Shown in pieces: positions 26,589 to 35,915 of a DNA stretch of 64,000 bases. The position numbers and the translations under genes were made by a program. Every line of letters starts with the position of its first letter. Positions within the stretch are counted from its first letter, which is position 1. The notes beneath the pieces are model-generated. The model was given only the letters and a program-made list of their open reading frames with translations, did no database searches and was not told the origin of the DNA. Origin of the DNA: Laceyella tengchongensis (GTDB lineage: Bacteria > Bacillota > Bacilli > Thermoactinomycetales > Thermoactinomycetaceae); contig NZ_FXTU01000002.1 of NCBI RefSeq assembly GCF_900182735.1, forward strand, positions 1-64,000, in the 5' to 3' direction.

Positions 26589-29500
26589 TTGAAGAAGAAA
26601 AAGATCATTCCGTCATCTAAAAAGAAAACGAAAAAAGATCCGTTAGCGGATGAAAGGGTTCTGGATGAGCTGTGGCTACTTGACAATGAAACACCTAATT
26701 TCAAGAAAAAATGGACCTATACCGCTTCACATAACCAACCCGCGGCATCGGAGGCACCCCCGTCAAACGAACCGGCGGTAAGCCACACCGAAATCGAAAC
26801 GCCCCCTGCCAAAACGGTATCTGAAGTGAGAAAAGCCCGGAACCCCCACGGAATTAATGAAGCGTTCATCTATACCGAAGACTTGACCGACGGGGCGGTC
26901 ACCGCTGAGAAAATCGCCAATCAATCGCTGGACGGGAAAAAAATCAAAAACAGCGCCATCCGGGCAGAACATCTGGACCAAGAAGCGGTAACAGAGCCCA
27001 AACTGGCCGCCGAAGCGGTGACATCGACCAAAATCGCCAAAAAAACGATCAAAGAATACCACCTGGATGATGACATCATCGGTAGCGACAAAATCAAAAG
27101 GGAAACCATTCTTGCCAAACACATCAGGGAAAATGAGATTCCCGGAAGCAAATTGTCTGATCGCAGCATTGGTGAAACCAAATTGAAAGACCATTCCGTC
27201 CTTGGCAAACATTTGGCGATCGGCCACATCCAAAACGAGCACTTAGCTGATCAAGCGATTTGCGGCAATAAAATAAAAAACGGTTCGATCCACACCAACC
27301 ATTTGGCAAATGGCATCATCAACAGTGCCAAGCTGGCTGATGACTCGGTTTCCGCCGACAAGCTCCAAAAAGGGGCCATCACCAAGGACAAATTGGCCAA
27401 TGAATCCATTACCAGCGAAAAAATCATCTCCTCCGCCATCCACGGTCGCCATCTGGTCGATCGGGCAATTGAGTCCCGGCATCTGCAAGACCACATGATC
27501 ACGGAAGAAAAACTGGCCGCCGCATCTATTCACAGCCATCATTTGCAACATCATATCATCGAAGGCATTCATTTGTCCCCCCATGTGATCAAAGAGGAAC
27601 ACATCGCTGAGCACGCCGTCACCGGGAACAAGATCGCGCCCGGCAGCATCCGCTCCGCTTCTATTCAAGAGCAGGCCATCCAGTCCAAGCATTTGGCTCC
27701 AAACATCATCGGAGAAGGGCACATTCAAGAGCACTGCATCAACAAAACGCACATCAAAGATGCGAGCATCAGCGAACAACACATTGCCAACAATTCCATC
27801 TCTGGTTCCAAGTTGGTTGACCACTCTATTACAACGGCCAAATTGGCGCCCGAATCGATCTCCGCAGAAAAAATCATCGATTATTGCATTTCATCAAACA
27901 AACTGGCCGACCATGCAATCACAGCTAACAAAATCGCCTCGCGAAACATTAACAGCTCACATCTGGATGATAAAGTGATTCTCAGCCAACACATCGATCA
28001 TGATCAAATCAAAACAGAACACCTGATGAACGAATCCGTCACCGCCCGCAAATTGGCCGATGCAGCAGTGGAAAGCCAGCATATCGCACCACAGGCTGTC
28101 ACTGGCGACCATCTTGCCCCTGTTTCGGTGAGCAACGAACATCTAGCCGAATTTTCCGTGACTGCAACCAACATTGCGCCGCAAGCAATACGGTCAGAAC
28201 ATCTGTCGGAACAAATCGTGCGCAGCCCCCATATCCTAAACGGTCAGATCGGGGAGCAACACATTAAGGCCAACGCCGTCACTGCGGAGAAAATCGCGCC
28301 GCAATCCATCTATGGGGAACATTTGACTCCCCAAGCAATCAACGGTTCCCATCTCCAAGCGGACCAGATTGAAACAGGGCATTTGCGCGAGCAAGCAGTC
28401 ACTGCGAATAAAATCGCACCGCAGTCCATCCATGAGGAACATTTGGCTCCTCGAGTGATCAGTGGTTCCCATCTACAAGCGGACCAGATCGATACCGAGC
28501 ATTTGCGCGAGCAAGCAGTTACTGCGAAAAAAATTGCGCCACAGTCCATCCACGGAGAACACCTGACCTCCCAAGCGATAAGCGGTACACATCTCCAAGC
28601 GAATCAGATCGAGACCGGACATTTGCGCGAGCAAGCGGTCACTGCAAGAAAAATCGCGCCGCAATCCATCTACGGGGAACACGTTGCTCCTCGAGCAATC
28701 AGAGGTTCCCATCTCCAAACGAAGCAGATCGAAACCGAGCATTTGCAAGATCAAGCCGTCACTGGAGAAAAAATCGCGCCGCAATCCATCTACGAGGAAC
28801 ACTTGACTCCTCGAACAATTAATGGTTCCCATCTGCAAACGGAGCAAATCGAAACCGAGCATTTGCACGATCAAGCCGTCACTGGGGAAAAAATCGCGCC
28901 GCAATCCATCTACGAGGAACACTTGACTCCTCGAGCAATTAGTGGTTCCCATCTGCAAACGGAGCAAATCGAAACCGAGCATTTGCAAGATCAAGCCGTC
29001 ACTGCTGGGAAAATCGCACCGCACGCTGTGCAAAGCGAGCACATCAAACCGGCATCAGTGTTGTCTCCCCATATCGAAGAACAACAAATTCACTCCGCGC
29101 ATCTCGAGCAAGCGGCCGTGTTGACGGATCACCTTGGCCAGGGCGCAGTAACCGGCGACAAAATCTCTCCCAACGCCATCAACGCCGATCACCTGTCAGA
29201 ACAATGCATCCACTCCTCTCATCTGGCTGATGAGCAAATTCACGGCAATCATCTGCAGAAAGAATGTATCGCATCCGAACATCTGTCCCAGCAAGCAATT
29301 CAATCCGAGCATCTGGGTGAAGCGGTTGTGTTGGCCGACCATATTGCACCATCGCAAATCCAATCCGCCCATCTGGCTGAACATGCTATCCAAACGGAGC
29401 ATCTGACAGCTGCAAGCGTTAGCGCCGAGCACATCCAAGAACAGAGCATCTGTCCCACCCATCTGGTCCCCGGTCTGATCTTCGCCGAACATTTGGCAGA

Positions 29501-30725
29501 AAAGGCCGTGACCGAAGAAAAAATTGGGGACCAGGCCGTATCCAAAGACAAAATCAAAGATCAAACCATCACCAAGGACAAAATCAGAGACCAAGCCATA
29601 ACTAAAGAAAAAATCAGAGATTTGGCAGTGACAGAAGACAAAATCAGAGACTTCGCGGTGACGGAAGACAAAATTCGCCACCAAGCGGTTGCTACCGACA
29701 AAATCAAAGATGCAGCAGTCACGACGGAAAAGTTGCAGGATCAAGCGGTATCCGCTGAAAAAATCAAAGATGGCGCCATCACCACGATAAAGTTGCAAGA
29801 TCAAGCCGTCACCACCGACAAAATCGTTGACCTAGCAGTCACGGAAGATAAAATCGGCTCGCAAGCGGTCACAACCGACAAGATCAAGGATTTTACCATC
29901 ACGGAAGACAAAATCAAGGACTTTGCCGTGACGGAAGACAAAATCAAGGACTTCTCCATCACCGAAGACAAAATTGTCGATCACGCCATCACTGGGGAAA
30001 AACTGGCCGATGGTTCCATCGGATTGGAGAAGTTGAATTTCCAACCGCTCCTAGCTGAGCAACACCCTGTACAAACATCCGGACTTGCCGCCTTCCAGCT
30101 TCCAGCGCATGCTGATCATACGTTCGTCACCGTTTCAGTGGCTGAACCTATGGGCGCCTACATTGTGGTGGCGATGACGAATCATCCCGGCTGTTTCGCC
30201 TCTCTGCACCACTGTGATGAGCAGGAGTTTACCATCCGCATCCAACGGATGAGGGAAGAACCACAAGCGATCAGCGGAACGTTCTTCTGGATCGCTTCGC
30301 AATTGGATCAAGCCATATCACCATTCCAATTCCCAATCAAAAGCGCCGAAGAGGCGGAAGCCGAGCAATTGAAACAAGAGGCCGATGTTAACATCGTGCT
30401 TCCCATAGAGAAAGAGACGGCAACAGATGCGGATATCGAGCAGGAAAGAGAGCACCCACCTGCACCGACACCCTTGGCCGAAACAGACATCTCAACCGGA
30501 GAGGAAACCTCGACCGATGAGGAAGCCTTGGCCGCAGCAGAAGCCTTAACTGAAACCAAGCCCTTGGCCGAAGAGGAAAACTTGACCGACACGGATGCAT
30601 CAGCGGAGCCGCTCGCCTGCTCAGCCGCCCATGCCAATTACGAATCCAACGACTATGTTGAAGTGAAAAGCTCGAAAGAGTTCGTTCATGGCGATGAAGC
30701 ACAGGAGCCGGCAGATGTCGATTGA
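26589..30725 (+). CDS. Giant decapeptide-repeat protein (1378 residues)
   Basis: Residues 1-100 are polar and lysine-rich. Residues 101-1150 are 105 tandem 10-residue units with no visible insertion or gap, of the pattern x-x-[AS]-[IV]-x-x-x-[KH]-[IL]-x (for example DQAVTTDKIV, QSIYGEHLTP). Residues 1151-1240 form a beta-rich domain ending FFWIASQ, and 1241-1378 are a Glu/Thr/Ala-rich acidic tail. The start is TTG with AAAGGGG 8 bases upstream. There is no signal peptide. Similar AVTxxKI repeats occur in phage tail fibres and, as I recall, in 'WIAG-tail' proteins of Bacillales, but I could not check that. I infer a beta-solenoid fibre, perhaps on the spore surface. Confidence 0.88.
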   Translation: MKKKKIIPSSKKKTKKDPLADERVLDELWLLDNETPNFKKKWTYTASHNQPAASEAPPSNEPAVSHTEIETPPAKTVSEVRKARNPHGINEAFIYTEDLTDGAVTAEKIANQSLDGKKIKNSAIRAEHLDQEAVTEPKLAAEAVTSTKIAKKTIKEYHLDDDIIGSDKIKRETILAKHIRENEIPGSKLSDRSIGETKLKDHSVLGKHLAIGHIQNEHLADQAICGNKIKNGSIHTNHLANGIINSAKLADDSVSADKLQKGAITKDKLANESITSEKIISSAIHGRHLVDRAIESRHLQDHMITEEKLAAASIHSHHLQHHIIEGIHLSPHVIKEEHIAEHAVTGNKIAPGSIRSASIQEQAIQSKHLAPNIIGEGHIQEHCINKTHIKDASISEQHIANNSISGSKLVDHSITTAKLAPESISAEKIIDYCISSNKLADHAITANKIASRNINSSHLDDKVILSQHIDHDQIKTEHLMNESVTARKLADAAVESQHIAPQAVTGDHLAPVSVSNEHLAEFSVTATNIAPQAIRSEHLSEQIVRSPHILNGQIGEQHIKANAVTAEKIAPQSIYGEHLTPQAINGSHLQADQIETGHLREQAVTANKIAPQSIHEEHLAPRVISGSHLQADQIDTEHLREQAVTAKKIAPQSIHGEHLTSQAISGTHLQANQIETGHLREQAVTARKIAPQSIYGEHVAPRAIRGSHLQTKQIETEHLQDQAVTGEKIAPQSIYEEHLTPRTINGSHLQTEQIETEHLHDQAVTGEKIAPQSIYEEHLTPRAISGSHLQTEQIETEHLQDQAVTAGKIAPHAVQSEHIKPASVLSPHIEEQQIHSAHLEQAAVLTDHLGQGAVTGDKISPNAINADHLSEQCIHSSHLADEQIHGNHLQKECIASEHLSQQAIQSEHLGEAVVLADHIAPSQIQSAHLAEHAIQTEHLTAASVSAEHIQEQSICPTHLVPGLIFAEHLAEKAVTEEKIGDQAVSKDKIKDQTITKDKIRDQAITKEKIRDLAVTEDKIRDFAVTEDKIRHQAVATDKIKDAAVTTEKLQDQAVSAEKIKDGAITTIKLQDQAVTTDKIVDLAVTEDKIGSQAVTTDKIKDFTITEDKIKDFAVTEDKIKDFSITEDKIVDHAITGEKLADGSIGLEKLNFQPLLAEQHPVQTSGLAAFQLPAHADHTFVTVSVAEPMGAYIVVAMTNHPGCFASLHHCDEQEFTIRIQRMREEPQAISGTFFWIASQLDQAISPFQFPIKSAEEAEAEQLKQEADVNIVLPIEKETATDADIEQEREHPPAPTPLAETDISTGEETSTDEEALAAAEALTETKPLAEEENLTDTDASAEPLACSAAHANYESNDYVEVKSSKEFVHGDEAQEPADVD
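28271..29020 (+). repeat. 120-bp higher-order repeats inside the decapeptide gene
   Basis: Six consecutive 120-bp units each encode four decapeptides of fixed order (QAVTxxKIAP, QSIYxEHLTP, QAIxGSHLQT, xQIETxHLxD). The spacing is exactly 120 bases (for example the GAAC boundaries at 28320, 28440, 28560, 28680, 28800 and 28920). The last two units are nearly identical. This indicates recent expansion by unequal crossing-over. Confidence 0.9.
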
Positions 30726-30735
30726 GAGTGAATGC

Positions 30736-30774
30736 AAAACACCCCGTGCACAATACCGCACACGGGGTGTTTTG
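30736..30774. terminator. Bidirectional terminator between the repeat gene and hemZ
   Basis: AAAACACCCCGTG and CACGGGGTGTTTT form a 13-bp stem with A and T runs on both sides. Confidence 0.9.
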
Positions 30775-30779
30775 TCGTT

Positions 30780-32297
30780 TCATCCTTTATTCAGCGCAAA
30801 CCCATACGTCTCATCCAACAGCTTCAATTTTTCTTCGATATGACGTTGATAAGTGTCAATATACGCTTTGGGTTCCTTGGGGTTGGGCAAACGCTTGATT
30901 TTACCATCACCTGGCGACACCAACTTGCTCACCGCCCCGCAACCAAGCCCGATAATGGTTTGGCGCTCTTCCATGATGATGATATTGTACAAACTTTCCA
31001 AACCAGGGAAGGCGTAACCCACATTCTCCTGATTGCCGAGAATGTTTTTTTGCCGGTACAGATAATAAGGGACATAGCCCATTCCTGCGGCCCAATCTCG
31101 AGCCATCCGTACCATTTCCCCTGTTTCACCTCGGTCGGCGACACGGTATTTCTCTTTGTTTTGGGTCATGACCGAACCACGCTTGAACGAGAGGGTATGC
31201 ACTGTCAACGATTCAGGGCGCAACTCGGCCATCATATCTAGCGTCTCCTGAAAGTTGTCCAGCCCCTCATTCGGCAAACCGATGATCAAATCCATGTTGA
31301 TGTTGGTCAAGCCCATGTCACGCGCCAACTGGTACTTTTCCAGTGTTTCTTTCACTGTATGGTGGCGGCCGATCAGCTTCAAAGTTTCTTCTTTGAAACT
31401 TTGCGGATTAATGCTGATCCGATCCACATTCCACCGTTTCATCAAGTCCAACTTCTCCGGATCAAGTGTGTCAGGCCGCCCGGCTTCGACAGTTAGTTCC
31501 CGAACCTGGTCAAAGGAGGGAACCGACCGCTTTAGCGCCATGAACAATTCATCCATCTGCTCCGCAGTGATCGAAGTCGGCGTTCCACCGCCGAAGTAAA
31601 TGGTCGTCACTGGCAAGCCCCGTTTTTCCAGCCAGGCGCCTACTTGCGCAATTTCTTCATGCAAACCCTGCAAAAATCCTTCTACCGAACCGTTACGCCC
31701 TTGAATGGCGTAAGCTGGGAACGTACAATACGCACATTTGGTCGGGCAAAAAGGAATGCCGATATACAAACTCACTTCTTTGTCCAATTCATACAGGTCA
31801 GGCAACACGGTCAGCTGCCGGGCGACGATCTCCGTCAAGATGTCCGTTTTCTCCTGATGGATCAAATAATCGGTCTGCAACACTCTCACCGCTTGCTCCA
31901 CGCTCATACCGTCAAGTAGCATCGAATGCAACAGTTTGGTGGGCCGAACGCCTGTTAGGATTCCCCACGGTTGCCGCACTCCTGTGGCCTCTTCCAACAC
32001 TTGCAACAAGACATAGTTGACCGCTTGTTTCACCTTTTTGCAGTACGCCTTCCCCTCCAAGGCCCCTTTCACATCGCGCCGGTGTTCTGCCTGCCATGTC
32101 TCTCCGCTCGCCACGTCCCGCATAAGGACACGGGCATGCACCGGATTACTTTCATGCACGGTGAAATGCAGTTGCATTTGTGCGTCCGCTTCATTCTCTA
32201 GCAACGACACTTCTTCAAAAAATAACTGAGCAATCAACTCTATATCACGATAAAAGGCTTTGTCGAGCCCTTGAATCCAAAACGTTTTCATCATCAT
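30780..32297 (-). CDS. hemZ: HemZ, radical-SAM coproporphyrinogen dehydrogenase-like protein
   Basis: A HemN-family protein linked to oxygen-independent haem synthesis in Bacillus. The 505-residue protein has an N-terminal domain of about 160 residues before the radical SAM core, the SAM cluster motif CPTKCAYC (in GIPFCPTKCAYCTFPAYAI), the GGGTPT motif, and the C-terminal HemN-like region. The length matches Bacillus HemZ (about 500). No strong ribosome-binding site precedes the three consecutive Met codons at the start. The haem operon hemEHY lies 17 kb away. Confidence 0.9.
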   Translation of the reverse strand: MMMKTFWIQGLDKAFYRDIELIAQLFFEEVSLLENEADAQMQLHFTVHESNPVHARVLMRDVASGETWQAEHRRDVKGALEGKAYCKKVKQAVNYVLLQVLEEATGVRQPWGILTGVRPTKLLHSMLLDGMSVEQAVRVLQTDYLIHQEKTDILTEIVARQLTVLPDLYELDKEVSLYIGIPFCPTKCAYCTFPAYAIQGRNGSVEGFLQGLHEEIAQVGAWLEKRGLPVTTIYFGGGTPTSITAEQMDELFMALKRSVPSFDQVRELTVEAGRPDTLDPEKLDLMKRWNVDRISINPQSFKEETLKLIGRHHTVKETLEKYQLARDMGLTNINMDLIIGLPNEGLDNFQETLDMMAELRPESLTVHTLSFKRGSVMTQNKEKYRVADRGETGEMVRMARDWAAGMGYVPYYLYRQKNILGNQENVGYAFPGLESLYNIIIMEERQTIIGLGCGAVSKLVSPGDGKIKRLPNPKEPKAYIDTYQRHIEEKLKLLDETYGFALNKG

Positions 32298-32550
32298 GCC
32301 GTGCGAAACACACGTTCCCCCTTTTATGTGTGCGATTCCTTTGTCCAGTCTAGCCGATTCGCTTTCTTAAATCAATCAATCGTTGGCTTGTCAAAGACAA
32401 AAAGATACCCGATTGTAAGGTTTAAAACGGTATGTGACATTGTAAGTCCCTCTATGAAAAATATATGGCTATTTCAAAAGAAAATAGTTGATTTCAGTCA
32501 AATCAGATATAATAAAATCTATAACCAACTCACTGAAAGGAGGAATCCTA

Positions 32551-33489
32551 GTGAAAAAAACGCTCGGCTTGATTAGCGCGGCGCTTGTCACCGCGTCCTT
32601 GCTTGTTCCCGCCCATGCTGCCCAAAACACCAAATCCATCTATTTCAACGGCGGCCCGCTCAACAGCCAAACTATATACCGGTATGACCCTGATACACTA
32701 TCCATGCGGAAAGTGGCGTCGGGAACTAACGCCGATTTGTCCCCAGACGGAACCAAATTGGCATTTGTCAAAAACGACAGCTTGCACATCGCTGATGCTG
32801 ACGGCAAAAACCAAGTGCGCCTAACTAACAGCTATTTTCCCAATTATGACACATCTCCGCGCTGGTCTCCGGACGGCAAGAAAATCGTGTTTGCCAAAAG
32901 CGACGGCAACCTTTATCTCGTTGACGTGGCTAGCAAAAAAGTCAAAGCCCTCACCCACGTCGCTGAAGGAGTGCGCCATGCTGAACCCGATTGGTCCCCG
33001 GACGGTGCCAAGATCGTCTTCCATTCTTCTGACCAGTCCGGTTTCACCCATATCTATTCCATGCATGCCGATGGTAGCAATCTGAAGCAACTGACCGGAT
33101 TGGGAGGCGGCGAAACTTCGGAATACAGTCCTCATTTCTCTCCAGACGGTCGCAAAATTTTGTATGGTTCAACCAAAGCGGGGCAATCGGACGCATATGT
33201 GATGAATGCGGACGGCAGCCAGCCCAAAAACATTACCGCAGGCAACAACAAGGCGGTTACCAGTGCGATTTGGTCTGAAGACGGCCGCAAAATCCTCTAT
33301 ACGGTCAATGAGAAAGAAAAGCGGCAAGACAGTTATTTTTACATGACCACACTTAGCGGCGACAGCAACAAGGTGATGCGGATTTCCATCCCCTTTGCTA
33401 CACCGTCCGCATGGCAAAGTGTGTCAGTATCAACCAAAACAGATGCCCCATCGACATTACAAAAAATCACCAATTTCTTTTTGAACTAA
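32551..33489 (+). CDS. Secreted TolB-like beta-propeller protein
   Basis: A secreted protein of 312 residues with a signal peptide (MKKTLGLISAALVTASLLVP, cut after AHA). The rest is built of about five PD40/WD40-like blades of the type SPDGTKLAFVKNDSLHIADA, SPDGKKIVFAKSDGNLYLVD and SPDGRKILYGSTKAGQSDAY. Such domains bind proteins or sugars. I chose GTG 32551 because GGAGG lies 7 bases upstream and the signal peptide follows directly. It is a single-gene unit with a terminator. No partner is visible. Confidence 0.88.
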   Translation: MKKTLGLISAALVTASLLVPAHAAQNTKSIYFNGGPLNSQTIYRYDPDTLSMRKVASGTNADLSPDGTKLAFVKNDSLHIADADGKNQVRLTNSYFPNYDTSPRWSPDGKKIVFAKSDGNLYLVDVASKKVKALTHVAEGVRHAEPDWSPDGAKIVFHSSDQSGFTHIYSMHADGSNLKQLTGLGGGETSEYSPHFSPDGRKILYGSTKAGQSDAYVMNADGSQPKNITAGNNKAVTSAIWSEDGRKILYTVNEKEKRQDSYFYMTTLSGDSNKVMRISIPFATPSAWQSVSVSTKTDAPSTLQKITNFFLN

Positions 33490-33496
33490 TCCCTCT

Positions 33497-33523
33497 AAGC
33501 CCTTGTTCACAAGGGCTTTTTCT
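33497..33523 (+). terminator. Terminator of the beta-propeller gene
   Basis: AAGCCCTTGT-TC-ACAAGGGCTT is followed by TTTCTTT, 8 bases past the stop. Confidence 0.9.
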
Positions 33524-33622
33524 TTGGTTTTTCTCTCAAATGAAATAGCCTTGGGTTCCCCCAAGGCATACCGAAAACACATATTATTCTGTCAATTTAA
33601 CTTGAATCCACCCCTTTACACA

Positions 33623-34633
33623 TCAACCATCTGCTTTTACACCATCACTAAAAACCGTACCCATATTGAACACGAGGTCAAACAACCCGTCAAATACATC
33701 AAACAGTCCTCCGTCATCCCGATCCACTTTGGGAGGCTTTTTTTGTCCCTTTTGCTTCGGCACTTTTGGTTCCGCTTCTTTGCCGCTCTGATTATTCTGA
33801 TTGTCCGGTTTTAGCACAGGCGGCAAATCGATTACCTTCTTATTATCGTCATGAGGTTGGGTACGGGGAGGCGCTTGCGGTTCCGTCCCTCGGGCAGGGG
33901 GCCGTTGTTGAGGACGCTGAATCCGACCTTCATCTTTCACCCTTCGATCATGCGGATTAACAACAGGGCTGCCGGATTGCGCGCCGCGATTGGCCACGGC
34001 CAAACTGGACACTTGTTTATCCGCAGGTGGCGCAGGCAATTCATTTGCTGGATAAGCGTATGCGGGATCTTGTTTCCATTTCCAACCGATCCATTTCCCT
34101 TTGGACAAGGAATCATCTCCCGTAACAAAGAAATGCCGCGCGTCTTGCTCATCCTTTTGCTTCACTGGCGCGGAGTCAGCTCCGACCGTATGAACAGCGT
34201 ACACGCCAACACCAATCAGCAACAAACATCCAGCAACGAGCCCGACCACTTTCCATGGCAATAAAGGCCTTGCATTCCTTCGAGGAGAAACCCGCCGATA
34301 CGTTTCAGGAGGGAGGGTTATCACAGAGCCTGTTACGCGGCTTTCTCTCTGCCCTTTTTTTGATACGGCAGAAATCTTTTCTTTTGCGTGAACCGGTTTC
34401 GACAAGCGTTGGCTCTCCGCCGTTTCCACAACCCCCATTTTCCCCGACGCCAATTTCACCGGTGTGTCATCATGATGCAGCGGCCCCGCTTGCGCTTCTT
34501 TGGCCATGGTTTCCGCGATACGCCTCACCACGGTGCGAATCTGAATGGTGGAACCGCCCGGAGGGTTGTTCGAAGCTTTGACGTCAGGCGCTGGTTGGTT
34601 GCCCTCCGACTCCATGGCTGATTTCTTGATCAC
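33623..34633 (-). CDS. Membrane-anchored proline/lysine-rich protein of unknown function
   Basis: I do not recognise the family. The protein of about 336 residues has a basic cytoplasmic N-terminal part (about 125 residues), one membrane helix (VVGLVAGCLLLIGVGVYAV), then an outer part with a short folded-looking stretch and a long disordered Pro/Gln/Arg-rich region. It ends with an Asp/Phe-rich segment (DGGLFDVFDGLFDLVFNMGT). The start is uncertain: GTG 34633 is 9 bases after AAGGAGA. The topology resembles single-pass coat-anchoring or division-site proteins, but this is a guess. Confidence 0.65.
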   Translation of the reverse strand: MIKKSAMESEGNQPAPDVKASNNPPGGSTIQIRTVVRRIAETMAKEAQAGPLHHDDTPVKLASGKMGVVETAESQRLSKPVHAKEKISAVSKKGQRESRVTGSVITLPPETYRRVSPRRNARPLLPWKVVGLVAGCLLLIGVGVYAVHTVGADSAPVKQKDEQDARHFFVTGDDSLSKGKWIGWKWKQDPAYAYPANELPAPPADKQVSSLAVANRGAQSGSPVVNPHDRRVKDEGRIQRPQQRPPARGTEPQAPPRTQPHDDNKKVIDLPPVLKPDNQNNQSGKEAEPKVPKQKGQKKPPKVDRDDGGLFDVFDGLFDLVFNMGTVFSDGVKADG

Positions 34634-34654
34634 TTTCACCACTCTCCTTATCAA

Positions 34655-34950
34655 CTGGGTTCTTCGATTAAGAAGGAAAACTTCACATTATGTATCGCCA
34701 GGACTCGATCAACATAGAAGCATTCCTCATTTCACATTTGCTCCACCTTCGTATCTCGTCGCCTCCAATTGACGATTTCCGCCACCTCCTTTCATCAACT
34801 TACAATTTTTTACATGAATTCTTCCAATCACATACTCAGAATAATTACACATAGCTATTTGAAATTCCTACCAAATCAACCGATCTTTTTCTTCGGCTTG
34901 GGCAAGCCCTGTAAAAAGAGGCGGGATAGCTGACAGAACACCAATAAAAC
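34655..34950. other. Intergenic stretch with no gene seen
   Basis: About 300 bases lie between the membrane-anchored protein and the TRIC gene's terminator. I see only short frames without ribosome-binding sites. It should hold the promoter of the minus-strand gene at 34633. Confidence 0.5.
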
Positions 34951-34994
34951 AAAAAATGAGTCAGTTGGCACATCCCACCAACTAACCCATTTTT
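34951..34994 (-). terminator. Terminator of the TRIC-family gene
   Basis: On the minus strand, AAAAATGGG-T-AGTTGG pairs with CCAACT-AC-CATTTT and is followed by Ts. It overlaps the 3' end of the gene. Confidence 0.75.
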
Positions 34995-35596
34995 CTTTGG
35001 ACAATCCGTGGCAAGTGCCACCCGTAAATGGTTGAAACCATGCGCAAGGCAACTACTAACACGCACAGCGCCAACAATTGCCAACCATCTTCCAACCAAT
35101 GAAGACCGATGACGACCCCGGTGATGACAGACCATAACGCGTATATCTCTTTTTGCAAAACGAGCGGTTTTCTACCAGCCAGCAAATCGCGGATCATGCC
35201 TCCGCCAATCCCAGTCATCACCGCGGCGAAAATCACAGCGACCAACGGCAATCCTTTACCCGAAGCATACAAAGCTCCCTGGACCGAAAAAGCGGCCAAC
35301 CCGATCGCGTCAAAGAAATTAAGCCATTTTTTGCAGTATTGAAACCACTTCGCGGGACAAAACAACACCAGCGTAATGGCAACCAACGCCACATAGATCA
35401 TCAATTCTTGCTTCCACAGCACATCCGTCGGCAAACCAATTAACGCGTTGCGGATGACGCCACCCCCAAACGCAGTAACCAGACCTAAGACATAAGCACC
35501 AAATAGGTCATACTTTTCTTCCATTGCGATGATGGCACCACTGATCGCAAAAGCAGAAATGCCCACCACGTTTAAAATCTCCCAGGACACTGACAA
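34982..35596 (-). CDS. TRIC/UPF0126-family cation channel protein
   Basis: A seven-helix membrane protein of 204 residues from the bacterial TRIC-related family (two tandem UPF0126 halves). Signatures are ISGAIIAMEEKYDLFGAYVLG and TAFGGGVIRNALIG in the first half, and VIFAAVMTGIGGGMIRDLLAGRKPLVL in the second. Related proteins conduct monovalent cations. The TTG start at 35596 has AAGGAGG 7 bases upstream. It is a single-gene unit. Confidence 0.88.
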   Translation of the reverse strand: MSVSWEILNVVGISAFAISGAIIAMEEKYDLFGAYVLGLVTAFGGGVIRNALIGLPTDVLWKQELMIYVALVAITLVLFCPAKWFQYCKKWLNFFDAIGLAAFSVQGALYASGKGLPLVAVIFAAVMTGIGGGMIRDLLAGRKPLVLQKEIYALWSVITGVVIGLHWLEDGWQLLALCVLVVALRMVSTIYGWHLPRIVQRKMG

Positions 35597-35915
35597 TATG
35601 GTTCCTCCTTCCCATTCCAACAAACCTCACTCATTATAGCTTGGCTGTGGAAAAGTGGGAATAGGAAATCATTATATTTCTGCAAAAAAACGCTTAATAC
35701 TGATTAAGACTGGAAAAGGTTGTCCCGTTGAAAAATATTTGCACCCGCCGCGGGTTAAAATAGGTGAAGATTGTGTTTCAACCAATACATTATTTTAAAA
35801 GCTGCATGCCAGCGGAAAAACGTTTTCTCAATTAGAGCCTGTTTTACGGGTCCTTCATTATTTCTCATCCAGAAGATGGTTAAAATCTTTCTCACTTTCG
35901 AAAACAGGTGATCCC

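Noticed and set aside
27243..29804. Long minus-strand open frames opposite the decapeptide gene
   Set aside because: They arise because the 30-bp period keeps stops out of the antisense frames. They have no ribosome-binding sites and their composition mirrors the coding strand.
26889..30038. 30-bp periodic repeats that could be mistaken for a CRISPR array
   Set aside because: The repeats are contiguous, have no unique spacers, vary at wobble positions and are in one open frame encoding decapeptides.
32298..32550. Fnr-like site in front of hemZ
   Set aside because: Inverted CACAC/GTGTG sequences are present, but the TGTGA-N6-TCACA pattern is not.
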